A stretch of 64,000 bases of DNA, taken from assembly GCA_016707445.1 (NCBI GenBank), contig JADJHR010000001.1:186001-250000 (forward strand), read 5' to 3'. How positions within the stretch are numbered: the stretch's first letter is position 1; each line of letters opens with the position of its first letter. Below the pieces are notes generated by a model. That model was not told where the DNA came from. It saw only the letters and a list, made by a program, of their open reading frames with translations, and did not search any database. The DNA is from Rubrivivax sp. Lineage in GTDB: Bacteria > Pseudomonadota > Gammaproteobacteria > Burkholderiales > Burkholderiaceae_C. Of this stretch, positions 6,930 through 15,601 are shown piece by piece. A program made the translations under genes and the position numbers.

Positions 6930-8216
6930 ATGAGCCCCCGCGGCTGGCGCCGGCTGGTCACAGCGTTGCTGGCCGTGCTGCTTGCCGCGGCAGCGTGGTG
7001 GGGCTGGCAGGCCTGGCTGGCGCGGCAGGACCGCGTCGTGCAGGCTTTCATTGCCGGACATTGGGCGCAGCCGCTGGCGCCGCAGGGCAAGGCGCCGGCA
7101 AACTGGTCTGCGCTTGAAGCCTCGCTCGAGCCGCAGTCCTGCGGACAATGTCATGCACAGCAATTTGCAGACTGGTCCACCAGCCTGCACAGCCGCGCTG
7201 TCGGGCCCGGGCTGCGCTGGCAGCTGCGCACCTTCGAGCCTGCCCAGGCCAACCAGTGCCTGAACTGCCATGCACCGCTCGCCGAGCAGAAGGCACTCAC
7301 CGCGCTGGAGCATGGCTGGCCGAATGCGCCGGCCGCCTCGGCGCCGGCCTTCGTGGGCGCTCAACTGCACCGTCAAGGGCTGGTCTGTGCAGCCTGCCAT
7401 GTGCGTGCGCACCAGCGCTTCGGTCCACCGGGGGTCGTGGCGCCATCGGCCTCGCAGCCGCATGGCGGCTATGTGGCTGCCGCGGGGTTCTCGGACAGCC
7501 GCTTTTGCTCAAGTTGCCACCAGTTTCCGCCCGATGGCCGGCGCGTCAACGGCAAGCTGGTCGAAGATACCTACGAGGAGTGGCGCGTCAGCCCGTATGC
7601 GAAGGAAGGGCGCAGCTGCCAGTCGTGCCACATGCCGGGTCGGCGCCACCTTTGGCGCGGTGTGCACGATGCGAGCATGGTCGACGCCGCGCTGGGGCGC
7701 GAATTGCGCGTGCAGCGGCTCGATGCCACACGCATCCGCGTCAGCGCGGTGATGCGCAACCGCGGCGCCGGCCACCGCCTGCCCACCTACCTGGTACCCA
7801 AGATCCGCGTCGAGCTTCATCTGTACGGCGAGCGGCCCGCCGATCACCTGCGGCTCGGTCATCACGTCATCGGCCGTACCGTGGACGTGGCGCTCGAACG
7901 CGAACTGGCCGATACGCGGCTGGCGCCCGGCGAACAGCAGGCCATCAGCTTCGAGACCGCAGTGCCGGCCGGCGCCTGGCGCGTGGTGCTCAGGACCGTG
8001 GTCGCACCGGCCGAGCACTACGAGCGCATGTTTGCCGAGATGGACCGTCGCCACCCGGAATTCGATGTCACCACGCGCAACCTTCTGCACGAGGCCAGGT
8101 CCGCTGCCGAAGCAGCGCGCTTCACGCTGCCCGACCTGACGCTGGCCGTGCCGGCCGCAGCCGGTGCACAAGCCAGCGCACAAGCCAGCGCACCCGCCAG
8201 CGCGGTTGCAAATTGA
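6930..8216 (+). CDS. membrane-anchored pentaheme c-type cytochrome
   Basis: A 428-residue protein with one N-terminal membrane anchor (residues about 8-30, Arg-rich cytoplasmic side) and five CxxCH heme sites starting at Cys71, 110, 153, 193 and 230 (CGQCH, CLNCH, CAACH, CSSCH, CQSCH). All hemes lie in the N-terminal 60 percent; residues 240-400 look like a beta-rich domain without heme. The tail is a repetitive QASAQASAPASA stretch. It should sit in the periplasm tethered to the inner membrane and carry electrons toward the porin encoded downstream. It lies 54 bases after the rhodanese lipoprotein gene. The pentaheme count recalls the cytochromes of Geobacter ext clusters, but I cannot claim orthology from sequence inspection. 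Confidence 0.85.
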   Translation: MSPRGWRRLVTALLAVLLAAAAWWGWQAWLARQDRVVQAFIAGHWAQPLAPQGKAPANWSALEASLEPQSCGQCHAQQFADWSTSLHSRAVGPGLRWQLRTFEPAQANQCLNCHAPLAEQKALTALEHGWPNAPAASAPAFVGAQLHRQGLVCAACHVRAHQRFGPPGVVAPSASQPHGGYVAAAGFSDSRFCSSCHQFPPDGRRVNGKLVEDTYEEWRVSPYAKEGRSCQSCHMPGRRHLWRGVHDASMVDAALGRELRVQRLDATRIRVSAVMRNRGAGHRLPTYLVPKIRVELHLYGERPADHLRLGHHVIGRTVDVALERELADTRLAPGEQQAISFETAVPAGAWRVVLRTVVAPAEHYERMFAEMDRRHPEFDVTTRNLLHEARSAAEAARFTLPDLTLAVPAAAGAQASAQASAPASAVAN

Positions 8217-8371
8217 AAGGTCGCAGCCGGCCCATTGCGTTGCCCGGCGTCTTCTGCACGGTGGCTGCCAGCGCCGCCCCGGTGCGCGGCCCGGCACAGG
8301 CGTTGGCATGCATCGTGCTCAATGCTGCTCATTCGTGCGGACTCGAGCCCTGGCGCGCTGGGAGGAGCGAG

Positions 8372-8653
8372 ATGCAAATTTCAACGATCCTGCTGATGGC
8401 CATGTTGCTTTGCCCGGTGCTGGCCTGTGCACAGGCCAAGGCCGGGCAGCCTGCGGCCTCGGCGGCGCAGGCTGCCGCGAGCGCCGTACCCGAGGCTGCA
8501 TCCGAGGCCAGCACCCGCGCGCGCCGCCTCAAGTTCAAGGGGCGTGGCCGATCGTGCCATTGCGCCGACCCGCTGGGCGAGGAAGAGATCGAGGCCGCCG
8601 CCCGTGCTCTGGCCGAGTCCGACCGCCGTACACCACCCAAGAGGAGCCCCTGA
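8372..8653 (+). CDS. small secreted protein with a CHC motif
   Basis: A 93-residue protein with a clear signal peptide (cleavage likely after MQISTILLMAMLLCPVLACAQA), an Ala-rich linker, a basic patch (RRLKFKGRGR) and a single motif SCHCADPLGEEEIEAAARAL. GGAGGAG lies 7 bases before the ATG and the stop overlaps the next start (TGATG), so translation is well supported. The CHC triad (Cys62-His63-Cys64) could bind metal, heme or a chalcogen atom. I do not recognise the family. Its place between the two cytochromes suggests it is a small periplasmic partner of the electron-transfer complex. Confidence 0.65.
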   Translation: MQISTILLMAMLLCPVLACAQAKAGQPAASAAQAAASAVPEAASEASTRARRLKFKGRGRSCHCADPLGEEEIEAAARALAESDRRTPPKRSP

Positions 8654-9150
8654 TGACCGGAAACGTTGAACTCATCGACCGCCTGCGTGCCATGGGCCGA
8701 TCGCTCTGGCGCGCGGCAGCCGGGCTCGCCCTGGTCTTCGCTTTCGCAATCACATGGACCTTCGTCGCCAGCGAAGAGCCGATGGCTGCGCCGCAAGCCA
8801 GCGCCGCACCGTCGCAAGGCTGGGGCCACGAGGCGCTGGCCGATGTGCGCCAGCGCATGCGCTCGGTCTCGATCATTGCCGACGCCAATGCCTGCGGCAT
8901 GGGTGCCTCGTCCTGCTTCAAGTGCCACAACGGCACGCGCGCAGCCGCGCCCAAGCAAGAGAAATGGCACACCGACCACAAGACGGTGAACGACTCCTGC
9001 GTCGGCTGCCACAAGGGCAATGCCCGCCTGATCAAGGCCGATCTGGCGCACGCCAACATGATCAAGGATGCGCGCACCGCGCCTGACACCTGCACCAAGT
9101 GCCACAAGGGCAACGAGGCGGCCGAGCTTCTGAAGAGCTACAAGAAATGA
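8653..9150 (+). CDS. membrane-anchored triheme c-type cytochrome
   Basis: A 165-residue protein with an N-terminal membrane helix (about residues 19-40) and three CxxCH sites at Cys88 (CFKCH), Cys116 (CVGCH) and Cys147 (CTKCH). Extra His residues between the hemes (WHTDHK, LAHANM) are potential distal ligands, giving a compact low-potential-type triheme domain. A further Cys81 precedes the first heme. It overlaps the CHC gene at the start, and the porin gene starts just after it. The role would be shuttling electrons in the periplasm between the quinol side and the outer-membrane component; that is inferred from the cluster. Confidence 0.85.
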   Translation: MTGNVELIDRLRAMGRSLWRAAAGLALVFAFAITWTFVASEEPMAAPQASAAPSQGWGHEALADVRQRMRSVSIIADANACGMGASSCFKCHNGTRAAAPKQEKWHTDHKTVNDSCVGCHKGNARLIKADLAHANMIKDARTAPDTCTKCHKGNEAAELLKSYKK

Positions 9151-9173
9151 CCACCAGCACGAGGGGCATCACC

Positions 9174-10355
9174 ATGACACGAGGCATCCGACAGTTCATC
9201 CGCCAACCCGTACTGGGCGCGTGCGCCGTTGCGGCCCTGCTGCTCGGTGCGGCCCCCGCGCAGGCCGGGCCGACGATTGCGTTCGGCAAGGAAGGCAGCC
9301 TGACCTTCGTCTACTCGCTGCAGGCCTGGGGGCAGGCACGGGACTTCACGTCCAGCACCGATGCGGGCAAGTCGACAGACTTCTTCCTGCGCCGCAACCG
9401 CTTCACGGCCTTCGGCCAGTTCAACGACCTGGTGGGCTACTACGCCAACATCGACGCGCCGGCGGACAGCAAGGGCGGGCGCGACGAGAAGAGCATCTTC
9501 TGGCGCGATGCCTACATCACCATCGACCACAGCGACGCGCTGCGCCTGATCGTGGGGCGCTTCAAGAACGCCTTCTCGCGCGAGAACCTCGAGGCCTGCT
9601 TCGACCCCCTCACGATGGACCGTGCCGAAGTGGTCTCCTACACGCCCTGGGGTGGCAGCCGTGACACCGGCGTTGCGCTGTGGGGCAACCTGGCCGACGG
9701 ACTCGTCAACTACAAGCTGATGGTGTCCGACGGCCGCGAGGGTGACGCGGTGGTGCGCGACCGCCAGCGTGTCACCGCGCGCGCGCACGTCAGCCTGCTC
9801 GACCCGGAAACCGACTACGGCTACCGCGGCACATACCTCGGCACCAAGCATGTGCTGACCATCGGTGCCGCGGTCGACTACCAGCCCAAGGTGGCCTACG
9901 GCGACTACATCGGCAAGACCGACCCCAAGGACTACAAGGCCTGGACCGTCGATGCCTTCTATGAGCAGCCCACCGCGGCGGGCACCTTCACCATCGCGGC
10001 CGCGGTGATGAAATACGACACCGGCAAGGTCGCGCTGGGGCTGTCACCCGACGGCACCGTGCCGGCCCAGGCCGACCTGAAGGCGCATTACATCAAGGCA
10101 GGGTATCTGCTGCCGCACAAGATCGGCCCCGGTCGCTTGCAGCTCTTCGGCCGCTTCGAGCGCTCGACGTACAGCCAGCCACGCGGTTACCGCGACCAGA
10201 AGTGGGCCGGCATCGGCGCGCACTACCTGATCTCGGGGCAGAACCTCAAGCTCAGCGTGGAGTACGCCACCGTCAAGTTCGACGTGCAGAACCCCTACGA
10301 CCCTTCGCAGCGCGACTACAAGCAGGCCACGGCAGGGCTGCAGTTCATCTTCTGA
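9174..10355 (+). CDS. outer-membrane porin, ExtI/phosphate-selective-porin-like
   Basis: A 393-residue beta-barrel protein. A signal peptide (cleaved after APAQA) is followed by amphipathic beta strands such as SLTFVYSLQAWGQARDF, FFLRRNRFTAFGQF and LRLIVGRFKNAFSREN. The C-terminus TAGLQFIF ends in the aromatic Phe required by the BAM machinery. It belongs to the broad OprO/P-like porin fold and, with the adjacent rhodanese lipoprotein and cytochromes, matches the gene set around ExtI, a porin-like protein linked to selenite and tellurite reduction in Geobacter sulfurreducens. I chose ATG 9174 (GAGGGG 7 bases upstream); an in-frame ATG at 9147 overlaps the triheme stop and adds nine residues. 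Inferred role: a conduit for an oxyanion or for outer-membrane electron transfer. Confidence 0.78.
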   Translation: MTRGIRQFIRQPVLGACAVAALLLGAAPAQAGPTIAFGKEGSLTFVYSLQAWGQARDFTSSTDAGKSTDFFLRRNRFTAFGQFNDLVGYYANIDAPADSKGGRDEKSIFWRDAYITIDHSDALRLIVGRFKNAFSRENLEACFDPLTMDRAEVVSYTPWGGSRDTGVALWGNLADGLVNYKLMVSDGREGDAVVRDRQRVTARAHVSLLDPETDYGYRGTYLGTKHVLTIGAAVDYQPKVAYGDYIGKTDPKDYKAWTVDAFYEQPTAAGTFTIAAAVMKYDTGKVALGLSPDGTVPAQADLKAHYIKAGYLLPHKIGPGRLQLFGRFERSTYSQPRGYRDQKWAGIGAHYLISGQNLKLSVEYATVKFDVQNPYDPSQRDYKQATAGLQFIF

Positions 10356-10468
10356 GCGACGCAGGGCGCGCCCCGCAGGCCGCTTGAGGCGGCACCGGTC
10401 CGGGCGCGCTTGCTGCATCTGAAGCGGGCTGACAAGATCGGGGTGCGTCAGCTCGTTCAGGAGGTTCG

Positions 10469-11938
10469 ATGACAAGCGCCGGTACGCCTGTCCACGCCGA
10501 TGTTGCCGGGGGCACGGACGGGCATGCCCTAGCAGCCAGACCGCTGCGCCATGCTGCGCTGGCGATCGCCGTGCTGTTCTGCGGCTGGGCCCTGTGGCAA
10601 GGGGGCATTGCCGCCGGGCAGGGCGAGCGTGCGCTTCTCGCCGTGCTGGCCGTAGCACTGGCCACAGCACTGGCCGCGAGCCTGTGGATCTTGCTCGCCT
10701 ACCGACGCGGCATGCACCAGCTGCATCAGGCCGTGCGCGAGGCCCACGCGGGGCGGATCGAACCCGTGCAGTTGGAAGGCCTGTCCAGGCGCCTGGTCGG
10801 CCCGCTGGGCGACGACTACGACGCGTTGACGCACGACGTGGAGCGCCTGTTCGGCGACATGGAGCAGGCGCAGCTTTCGATCATCGGCGAGCGCAATCGC
10901 CACGAAGCGATCCTGCAAAGCCTGCCCGGTGCCTTGCTCATCGTCGACCTGGCGGGGCGTGTGCGCATGTCCAACCTGCAGGCGCAGACGCTCTTCGGTC
11001 AGGTTTCGGCCGCGTTCGATGGTGCCAATGTCTTCGAGTTGCTGGGTGTCGACGAGGCGGGCCGACTGATGCTGCACGAGGCCTTCGAACAGATGCAACC
11101 CGTGCGCAATGCCGTTCTTGCCGCCACCATCGGCGCCGAGTCGCGATGGATCAGCATCAATCTGACCTTCTTCCGCGATTCGAAGAAGGCGACCGAATCC
11201 AGCGCAGCTGTCATCGTGCAGGATCTGACCGATCGTCGGCGCTTCGAGGAACTGACGAACCAGACCGAAAAGCTGGTGGCCATGGGGCAGCTCGCGGGCG
11301 GGGTGGCGCACGAGCTGAACACGCCGCTGGGCACCATCCTGGGTTATGCGCAATTGCTGGTCGAGGGCAAGGGCAACGAAGCGCGGCGCACCGAACAGGC
11401 GCGCATCATCCACGACGAGACGAAGCGCTGCGCACGCATCATCGACGATCTGCTCACGTATGCACGTCGGCCCGTCTGCGACCCTGAGCGCTCGGAGATC
11501 GGCACGGTCGTGCTTGAGGCTGTCGAGGCGGTCTCGAATTGCCAGGGCCGCCGCCTGAGCGTGCCGATCGAGACCGAATTGCAGGGACCCGTGACGGTGC
11601 TGGGCGGTTCGGGCCAGCTCGATATCGTTCTCGTCAACCTGCTGGTCAATGCCGTGCAGGCCGCGGCCATGAGCGCACGACCACAGGTGCAGGTGCGCAC
11701 GGGCGTCGAAGGCGGGCATGCGATCGTGACCGTCAGCGACAACGGCCCTGGCGTGCCGCCCCAGCACCGGCGCAAGCTGTTCGACCCCTTCTTCACCACC
11801 AAGGCCGATGCGCGTGGCACCGGGCTGGGGCTGCCCCTCAGCCATGCGATCATCACCCGCGTCGGCGGCACGCTGCACTGCGACCCAGATTTCGAGGGCG
11901 GTGCGCGTTTCATTCTGAAGTTGCCGCTGGCAACCTGA
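10469..11938 (+). CDS. NtrB-type sensor histidine kinase of the cytochrome-porin cluster
   Basis: A 489-residue kinase. Two membrane helices (about residues 27-47 and 52-75) enclose only about 10 periplasmic residues, so sensing is probably in the membrane or in the cytoplasmic PAS domain (residues about 140-250). The phosphoacceptor region VAHELNTPLG has His281. The ATPase domain shows NLLVNAVQAA (N box), DNGPGVPP (G1) and GTGLGLPLSHAI (G2). AGGAGG precedes the ATG. It is followed 5 bases later by its sigma-54 response regulator and preceded by the porin 113 bases upstream, so it most likely controls the rhodanese-cytochrome-porin genes. Confidence 0.92.
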   Translation: MTSAGTPVHADVAGGTDGHALAARPLRHAALAIAVLFCGWALWQGGIAAGQGERALLAVLAVALATALAASLWILLAYRRGMHQLHQAVREAHAGRIEPVQLEGLSRRLVGPLGDDYDALTHDVERLFGDMEQAQLSIIGERNRHEAILQSLPGALLIVDLAGRVRMSNLQAQTLFGQVSAAFDGANVFELLGVDEAGRLMLHEAFEQMQPVRNAVLAATIGAESRWISINLTFFRDSKKATESSAAVIVQDLTDRRRFEELTNQTEKLVAMGQLAGGVAHELNTPLGTILGYAQLLVEGKGNEARRTEQARIIHDETKRCARIIDDLLTYARRPVCDPERSEIGTVVLEAVEAVSNCQGRRLSVPIETELQGPVTVLGGSGQLDIVLVNLLVNAVQAAAMSARPQVQVRTGVEGGHAIVTVSDNGPGVPPQHRRKLFDPFFTTKADARGTGLGLPLSHAIITRVGGTLHCDPDFEGGARFILKLPLAT

Positions 11939-11943
11939 ATCCG

Positions 11944-13404
11944 ATGTCAACAGACCCCAGCGCCTGCACCCCCGAAGCAGAGTCCACCGACACCAGCCCG
12001 GCTGATGTGGCGGCTGCTTCCGGTGCGATACCCGCGCCGGGCGCGCTGCCTGGTCGCGCACTGGTGCTCGTGGTGGAAGACGATGCCGCGATGCGGCGCA
12101 TGATCGGCGAGGTGCTCGAAGAGATCGACGCCGAAGTGATCTGCGTCGGCGCCCAAATTGCGCTCGACCTGCTCGAGCAGCGCGAGGCCGCCGTGGTGGT
12201 CACCGACCTGCGCATGCCGCAGGTGGACGGCCTGGAGATCCTGCAATTCGCCCGCCAGCACCATGCGTCGACACAGGTGATCCTGCTGACGGGCTTTGCC
12301 ACGGTCGAGACGGCGGTCGAGGCGCTCAAGGGGGGTGCCTGCGACTATCTGCGCAAGCCCTTCGAGCCCGACGATCTGCGCCGCGTGGTCGACCGCGCGC
12401 TGGCCTTCAACCGGCTGATGCGCGAGAACATCCGTCTGCGCGAGGCCAGCGGCACACAGGCAGTCGCAGATGGGCTGGTGGGCAAGAGCCCGGCCACCGA
12501 GCAGGTGCGACGGCTTATTCGCGCCTGCGCCGGCTATGACTGCTGCGTGCTGCTGACCGGTGAATCGGGCACCGGCAAGGAAGTGGCGGCGCGCCAGATC
12601 CACGGGCTCAGCCAGCGGCGTGAGAAGCGCTTCGTGGCGCTGAACTGCGCCGCGATTGCCGAGACGGTGATCGAGAGCGAGCTTTTTGGCCACCAGCGTG
12701 GCGCCTTCACCGGTGCTGACCGTGCCAAGCCGGGGCTGTTCGAGACGGCGCACGGCGGCACCCTGTTTCTCGATGAAATCAACAATGCCTCGCCCGGCTT
12801 CCAGGCCAAGCTGCTGCGTGTCCTGCAGGACGGCACCTTCTACCGCATGGGTGACACCGAGCCGCGCCACGCCGACGTGCGGCTGATCGCTGCAAGCAAC
12901 GCTCCGCTGCCCGCGCTGGTGCAGGCCGGCAGCTTCCGCGCCGACCTGTACTACCGGCTCAAGATCGTCGAGATCGTGATGCCGCCGCTGCGCGAGCGTC
13001 GTACCGACATCCCGTTGCTGGCCAGCGCCTTTCTGGCGCGCCATGCCGAGCGCCTGCGCAAACCTGTCAAGGGTTTCACCACGGCGGCGCTGGCCGCGCT
13101 GGTGCAGCACGGCTGGCCCGGCAATGCGCGCGAACTCGAAAATGCCATCCAGTCGATGATCGTGCTGACCGAGACCGACATGCTCGATGTCGATGTGCTG
13201 CCGATCGGTCTGTCGGTGTCGGATGCCTCGGCACCCAGGCGTGCGCTGGGACGCATCGAACCGCAGAGCCTGGACGAGATCGAGGCCTACTTCATTGCCA
13301 AGACCCTGCACGAAACCCAGGGCAGTCGCGCCGCCACGGCCGAGATCCTGGGCATCGACAAGTCGACGCTGTGGCGCAAGATCAAGCGCTACGGTCTGGA
13401 GTAG
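11944..13404 (+). CDS. NtrC-family sigma-54-dependent response regulator
   Basis: A 486-residue regulator. A 37-residue Pro/Ser-rich leader precedes the receiver domain (residues about 39-155), with acidic pocket VVEDD and phospho-site Asp88 in VVVTDLRMP. The AAA+ domain has Walker A GESGTGKE, the sigma-54-contacting loop GAFTGA and Walker B TLFLDEI. The C-terminal Fis-type helix-turn-helix is RAATAEILGIDKSTLWRKIK. It starts 5 bases after the kinase stop. A sigma-54 promoter at 5302-5317 is the obvious target. All residues needed for phosphorylation, ATP hydrolysis and sigma-54 activation appear intact. Confidence 0.95.
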   Translation: MSTDPSACTPEAESTDTSPADVAAASGAIPAPGALPGRALVLVVEDDAAMRRMIGEVLEEIDAEVICVGAQIALDLLEQREAAVVVTDLRMPQVDGLEILQFARQHHASTQVILLTGFATVETAVEALKGGACDYLRKPFEPDDLRRVVDRALAFNRLMRENIRLREASGTQAVADGLVGKSPATEQVRRLIRACAGYDCCVLLTGESGTGKEVAARQIHGLSQRREKRFVALNCAAIAETVIESELFGHQRGAFTGADRAKPGLFETAHGGTLFLDEINNASPGFQAKLLRVLQDGTFYRMGDTEPRHADVRLIAASNAPLPALVQAGSFRADLYYRLKIVEIVMPPLRERRTDIPLLASAFLARHAERLRKPVKGFTTAALAALVQHGWPGNARELENAIQSMIVLTETDMLDVDVLPIGLSVSDASAPRRALGRIEPQSLDEIEAYFIAKTLHETQGSRAATAEILGIDKSTLWRKIKRYGLE

Positions 13405-13434
13405 CCCAGGGGCGTGCGGGTCGATCGCCTGGGC
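13404..13434. terminator. hairpin between convergent regulator and flavin reductase genes
   Basis: GCCCAGG (13404-13410) and CCTGGGC (13428-13434) form a perfect 7-bp stem starting at the last base of the response-regulator stop codon, followed by GCTTTC rather than a clear T run. It is well placed to end transcription of the cluster and of the converging genes. Confidence 0.4.
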
Positions 13435-13501
13435 GCTTTCGCTGAAGGCCGGCAGCGGCGCAGCCTGTGCGCGTGGCAAGCGGGTTGAAGGCCGAAGTCG
13501 A

Positions 13502-14134
13502 TCAGGGTTCGTCGACCGGTGTCGGGCGCTCGCTCGCATCGGCGCCGTCGATGGCAAAACGTTCGCGGGTCTTGACGTACAGGCTGGCACCGAAGCGGCC
13601 CACCGGGTGGTAGTCGGCCAGTCGCACGCGCCAGCTGTCGCGGTCGACCAGGCCGTCGCGAACGGTCAGCCATGACACGCGGCCGATGAAGATCAGCCGG
13701 CTCGCGGTCTCGAGCTTTTCGTGCAGCACACATTCGAAGGCCACCGGCGCCTCGATGATGCGCGGCGGCGCCACCGTGTGGCAAGGTGCCGCGTGCAGGC
13801 CGGCGTGGATCAGTTCGCTGACGTCTGACGGCACTGGGTCGCCACAGCGGTGCATCTGCCCGGCCATCGCCTCGTCGGTCAGGTGCACGACGAATTCGCC
13901 GCTGCGCAGGATGTTGGCCGCGGTGTCCTTCAGGTGACCGTCCTGCAGCCGGTTGATGCTGAGCATCACGATCGGTGGGTCCTCGCCCAGCATGTTGAAC
14001 AGCGAGAACGGTGCCGCGTTGACCACGCCGTTGGCACCCAGCGTGGTCACCAGTGCAATCGGCCGCGGCACGATCAGGCCGGCCATCAGCTTGTAGCGCT
14101 GGTAAGCCGTCAGTTGCGTGAAATCGATGTCCAT
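13502..14134 (-). CDS. flavin reductase-like FMN-binding protein
   Basis: A 210-residue protein of the split-barrel flavin-reductase family. The N-terminal YKLMAGLIVPRPIALVTTLG and NAAPFSLFNMLGEDPPIVML are the characteristic FMN-contacting blocks, followed by DTAANILRSGEFVVHL and a C-terminal YHPVGRFGASLYVKT. Such proteins bind FMN and either reduce free flavin with NAD(P)H for monooxygenases or act as oxidoreductases; the partner is not evident here. It faces the sigma-54 regulator across a hairpin and is followed on the same strand, upstream, by pyruvate kinase. A functional link to neighbours is not obvious. Confidence 0.85.
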   Translation of the reverse strand: MDIDFTQLTAYQRYKLMAGLIVPRPIALVTTLGANGVVNAAPFSLFNMLGEDPPIVMLSINRLQDGHLKDTAANILRSGEFVVHLTDEAMAGQMHRCGDPVPSDVSELIHAGLHAAPCHTVAPPRIIEAPVAFECVLHEKLETASRLIFIGRVSWLTVRDGLVDRDSWRVRLADYHPVGRFGASLYVKTRERFAIDGADASERPTPVDEP

Positions 14135-14182
14135 CCTGGCAGCATACGTTGCAAGCCGCGCTGCGCTGGCGGCGCTACCGGG

Positions 14183-15601
14183 TCAGGCGCTGGCGATGCG
14201 CATCAGGTTGGTCGTGCCGGGTGTGCCGAAGGGCATGCCGGCAATGCACACGATGAACTGCCCGGCCTGGGCAAAACCATCGCGGCGCGCCTGTTCGCAC
14301 GCCCGCTGCGTCATCTGATCGACGTTGACCACGTCGGCGGTGTGCACCGAATGCACGCCCCACACCAGGGCCAGCCGGCGCGCCGTGGTCAGGCGTGGTG
14401 TCAGGCTCAGGATCGGCGACTCGGGGCGCTCGCGCGCGGCGCGCAGGCTGGTGTGGCCCGAACTGGTGTAGCAGACGATGGCGGCCGCCTGAAGCAGTGC
14501 CACCGCACCCCGCATCGCGCAGCACACGGCTTCGGCGACGTTGCCGCCGGGCCGCGACGCGCTGTGCGACGCGTCGATCAACTGCCGGTACGCCGGGTCG
14601 GATTCAACCTGCTCGATGATGCGGTTCATCATGTCGACGGTCGGCACCGGGTAGCGGCCCACCGCCGATTCGGCCGACAGCATCACCGCATCGGCACCGT
14701 CGTAGATCGCAGTGGCCACGTCCGAGGCTTCGGCGCGTGTGGGCACGGGGCTTTCGACCATCGACTCCAGCATCTGCGTGGCCACGATCACCGGCTTGCC
14801 TGCAGCGCGGCAAAGCCGCACGATGCGTTTCTGGATGGCCGGCACGCGTTCGGCCGGCAGTTCGACGCCGAGGTCGCCGCGCGCCACCATCACGGCGTCG
14901 CTCAGTGCCACGATCTCGTCCAGACAGTCCACCGCCGCCGGCTTTTCGAGCTTGACGACGATGGCCGCGCGATCACCGATCAGCGCGCGCGCCTCGCTCA
15001 CGTCTTCGGGCCGCTGCACGAAGGACAGCGCGATCCAGTCGGCGCCGAGTTCCAGCGCCAGCGTCAGGTCGACCCGGTCCTTCTCGGTCAGCGCCGTGAT
15101 CGGCAGCAGCACACCGGGCACGTTGACGCCCTTGTGTTCGGACAGCCTGCCGCCCACGGCCACCCGGGTGTCGGCAAAGTCGGCGCCGCAGCGCTCGACC
15201 ACCAGCCGCAGCTTGCCGTCGTCGAGCAGCAGCTCGGCCCCCGGTGCCAACGCCGCGAAGATCTCGGGGTGCGGCAGCTGAACGCGCTGCGCGTTGCCGG
15301 CCGCGGTGTCGAGGTCGAGGCGAAAGGCCTGCCCCTGGGCCAGCATCACGGGCCCGCCGGCAAAGCTGCCCACGCGCAGTTTGGGGCCCTGCAGGTCGGC
15401 CAGGATGGCGATCGGCCGACCGGTCTCGGCCTCCAGCGCACGCAGGAACTTGAACCGTTCGGCGTGGTCGGCATGGCTGCCATGGCTGAAGTTGAGGCGG
15501 AACACGTCCACCCCCGTCATGAACAACTGGCGGATCAGTTCGGGACTCGAGCTGGCCGGCCCTAGCGTGGCGACGATCTTGGCGTTGCGGGTTCTGCGCA
15601 T
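14183..15601 (-). CDS. pyk: pyruvate kinase
   Basis: A 472-residue pyruvate kinase (phosphoenolpyruvate + ADP to pyruvate + ATP). Conserved blocks: NAKIVATLGPASSS at the N-terminus, RLNFSHGSH, ADLQGPKLRVG, the catalytic VKLEKPAAVDCLDEI and VMVARGDLGVELP, then the effector-side VATQMLESM. The C-terminal domain ends with GTPGTTNLMRIAS. The gene overlaps the glycerate kinase stop by about 40 bases, indicating translational coupling. Together they convert glycerate via 2-phosphoglycerate (with enolase elsewhere) to pyruvate, a typical outlet of glyoxylate or tartronate catabolism such as that fed by the nearby urate pathway. Confidence 0.95.
   Translation of the reverse strand: MRRTRNAKIVATLGPASSSPELIRQLFMTGVDVFRLNFSHGSHADHAERFKFLRALEAETGRPIAILADLQGPKLRVGSFAGGPVMLAQGQAFRLDLDTAAGNAQRVQLPHPEIFAALAPGAELLLDDGKLRLVVERCGADFADTRVAVGGRLSEHKGVNVPGVLLPITALTEKDRVDLTLALELGADWIALSFVQRPEDVSEARALIGDRAAIVVKLEKPAAVDCLDEIVALSDAVMVARGDLGVELPAERVPAIQKRIVRLCRAAGKPVIVATQMLESMVESPVPTRAEASDVATAIYDGADAVMLSAESAVGRYPVPTVDMMNRIIEQVESDPAYRQLIDASHSASRPGGNVAEAVCCAMRGAVALLQAAAIVCYTSSGHTSLRAARERPESPILSLTPRLTTARRLALVWGVHSVHTADVVNVDQMTQRACEQARRDGFAQAGQFIVCIAGMPFGTPGTTNLMRIASA

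Noticed and set aside
8285..8315. Second sigma-54-like sequence (CCGGCAC...TTGGC) before the CHC gene
   Set aside because: Spacing between GG and GC is 11 rather than 10 and the -12 element is poor; not called.
13850..15565. A 571-codon plus-strand frame opposite pyruvate kinase
   Set aside because: Pyruvate kinase motifs are unambiguous on the minus strand; this frame is His/Gln/Arg repeats.
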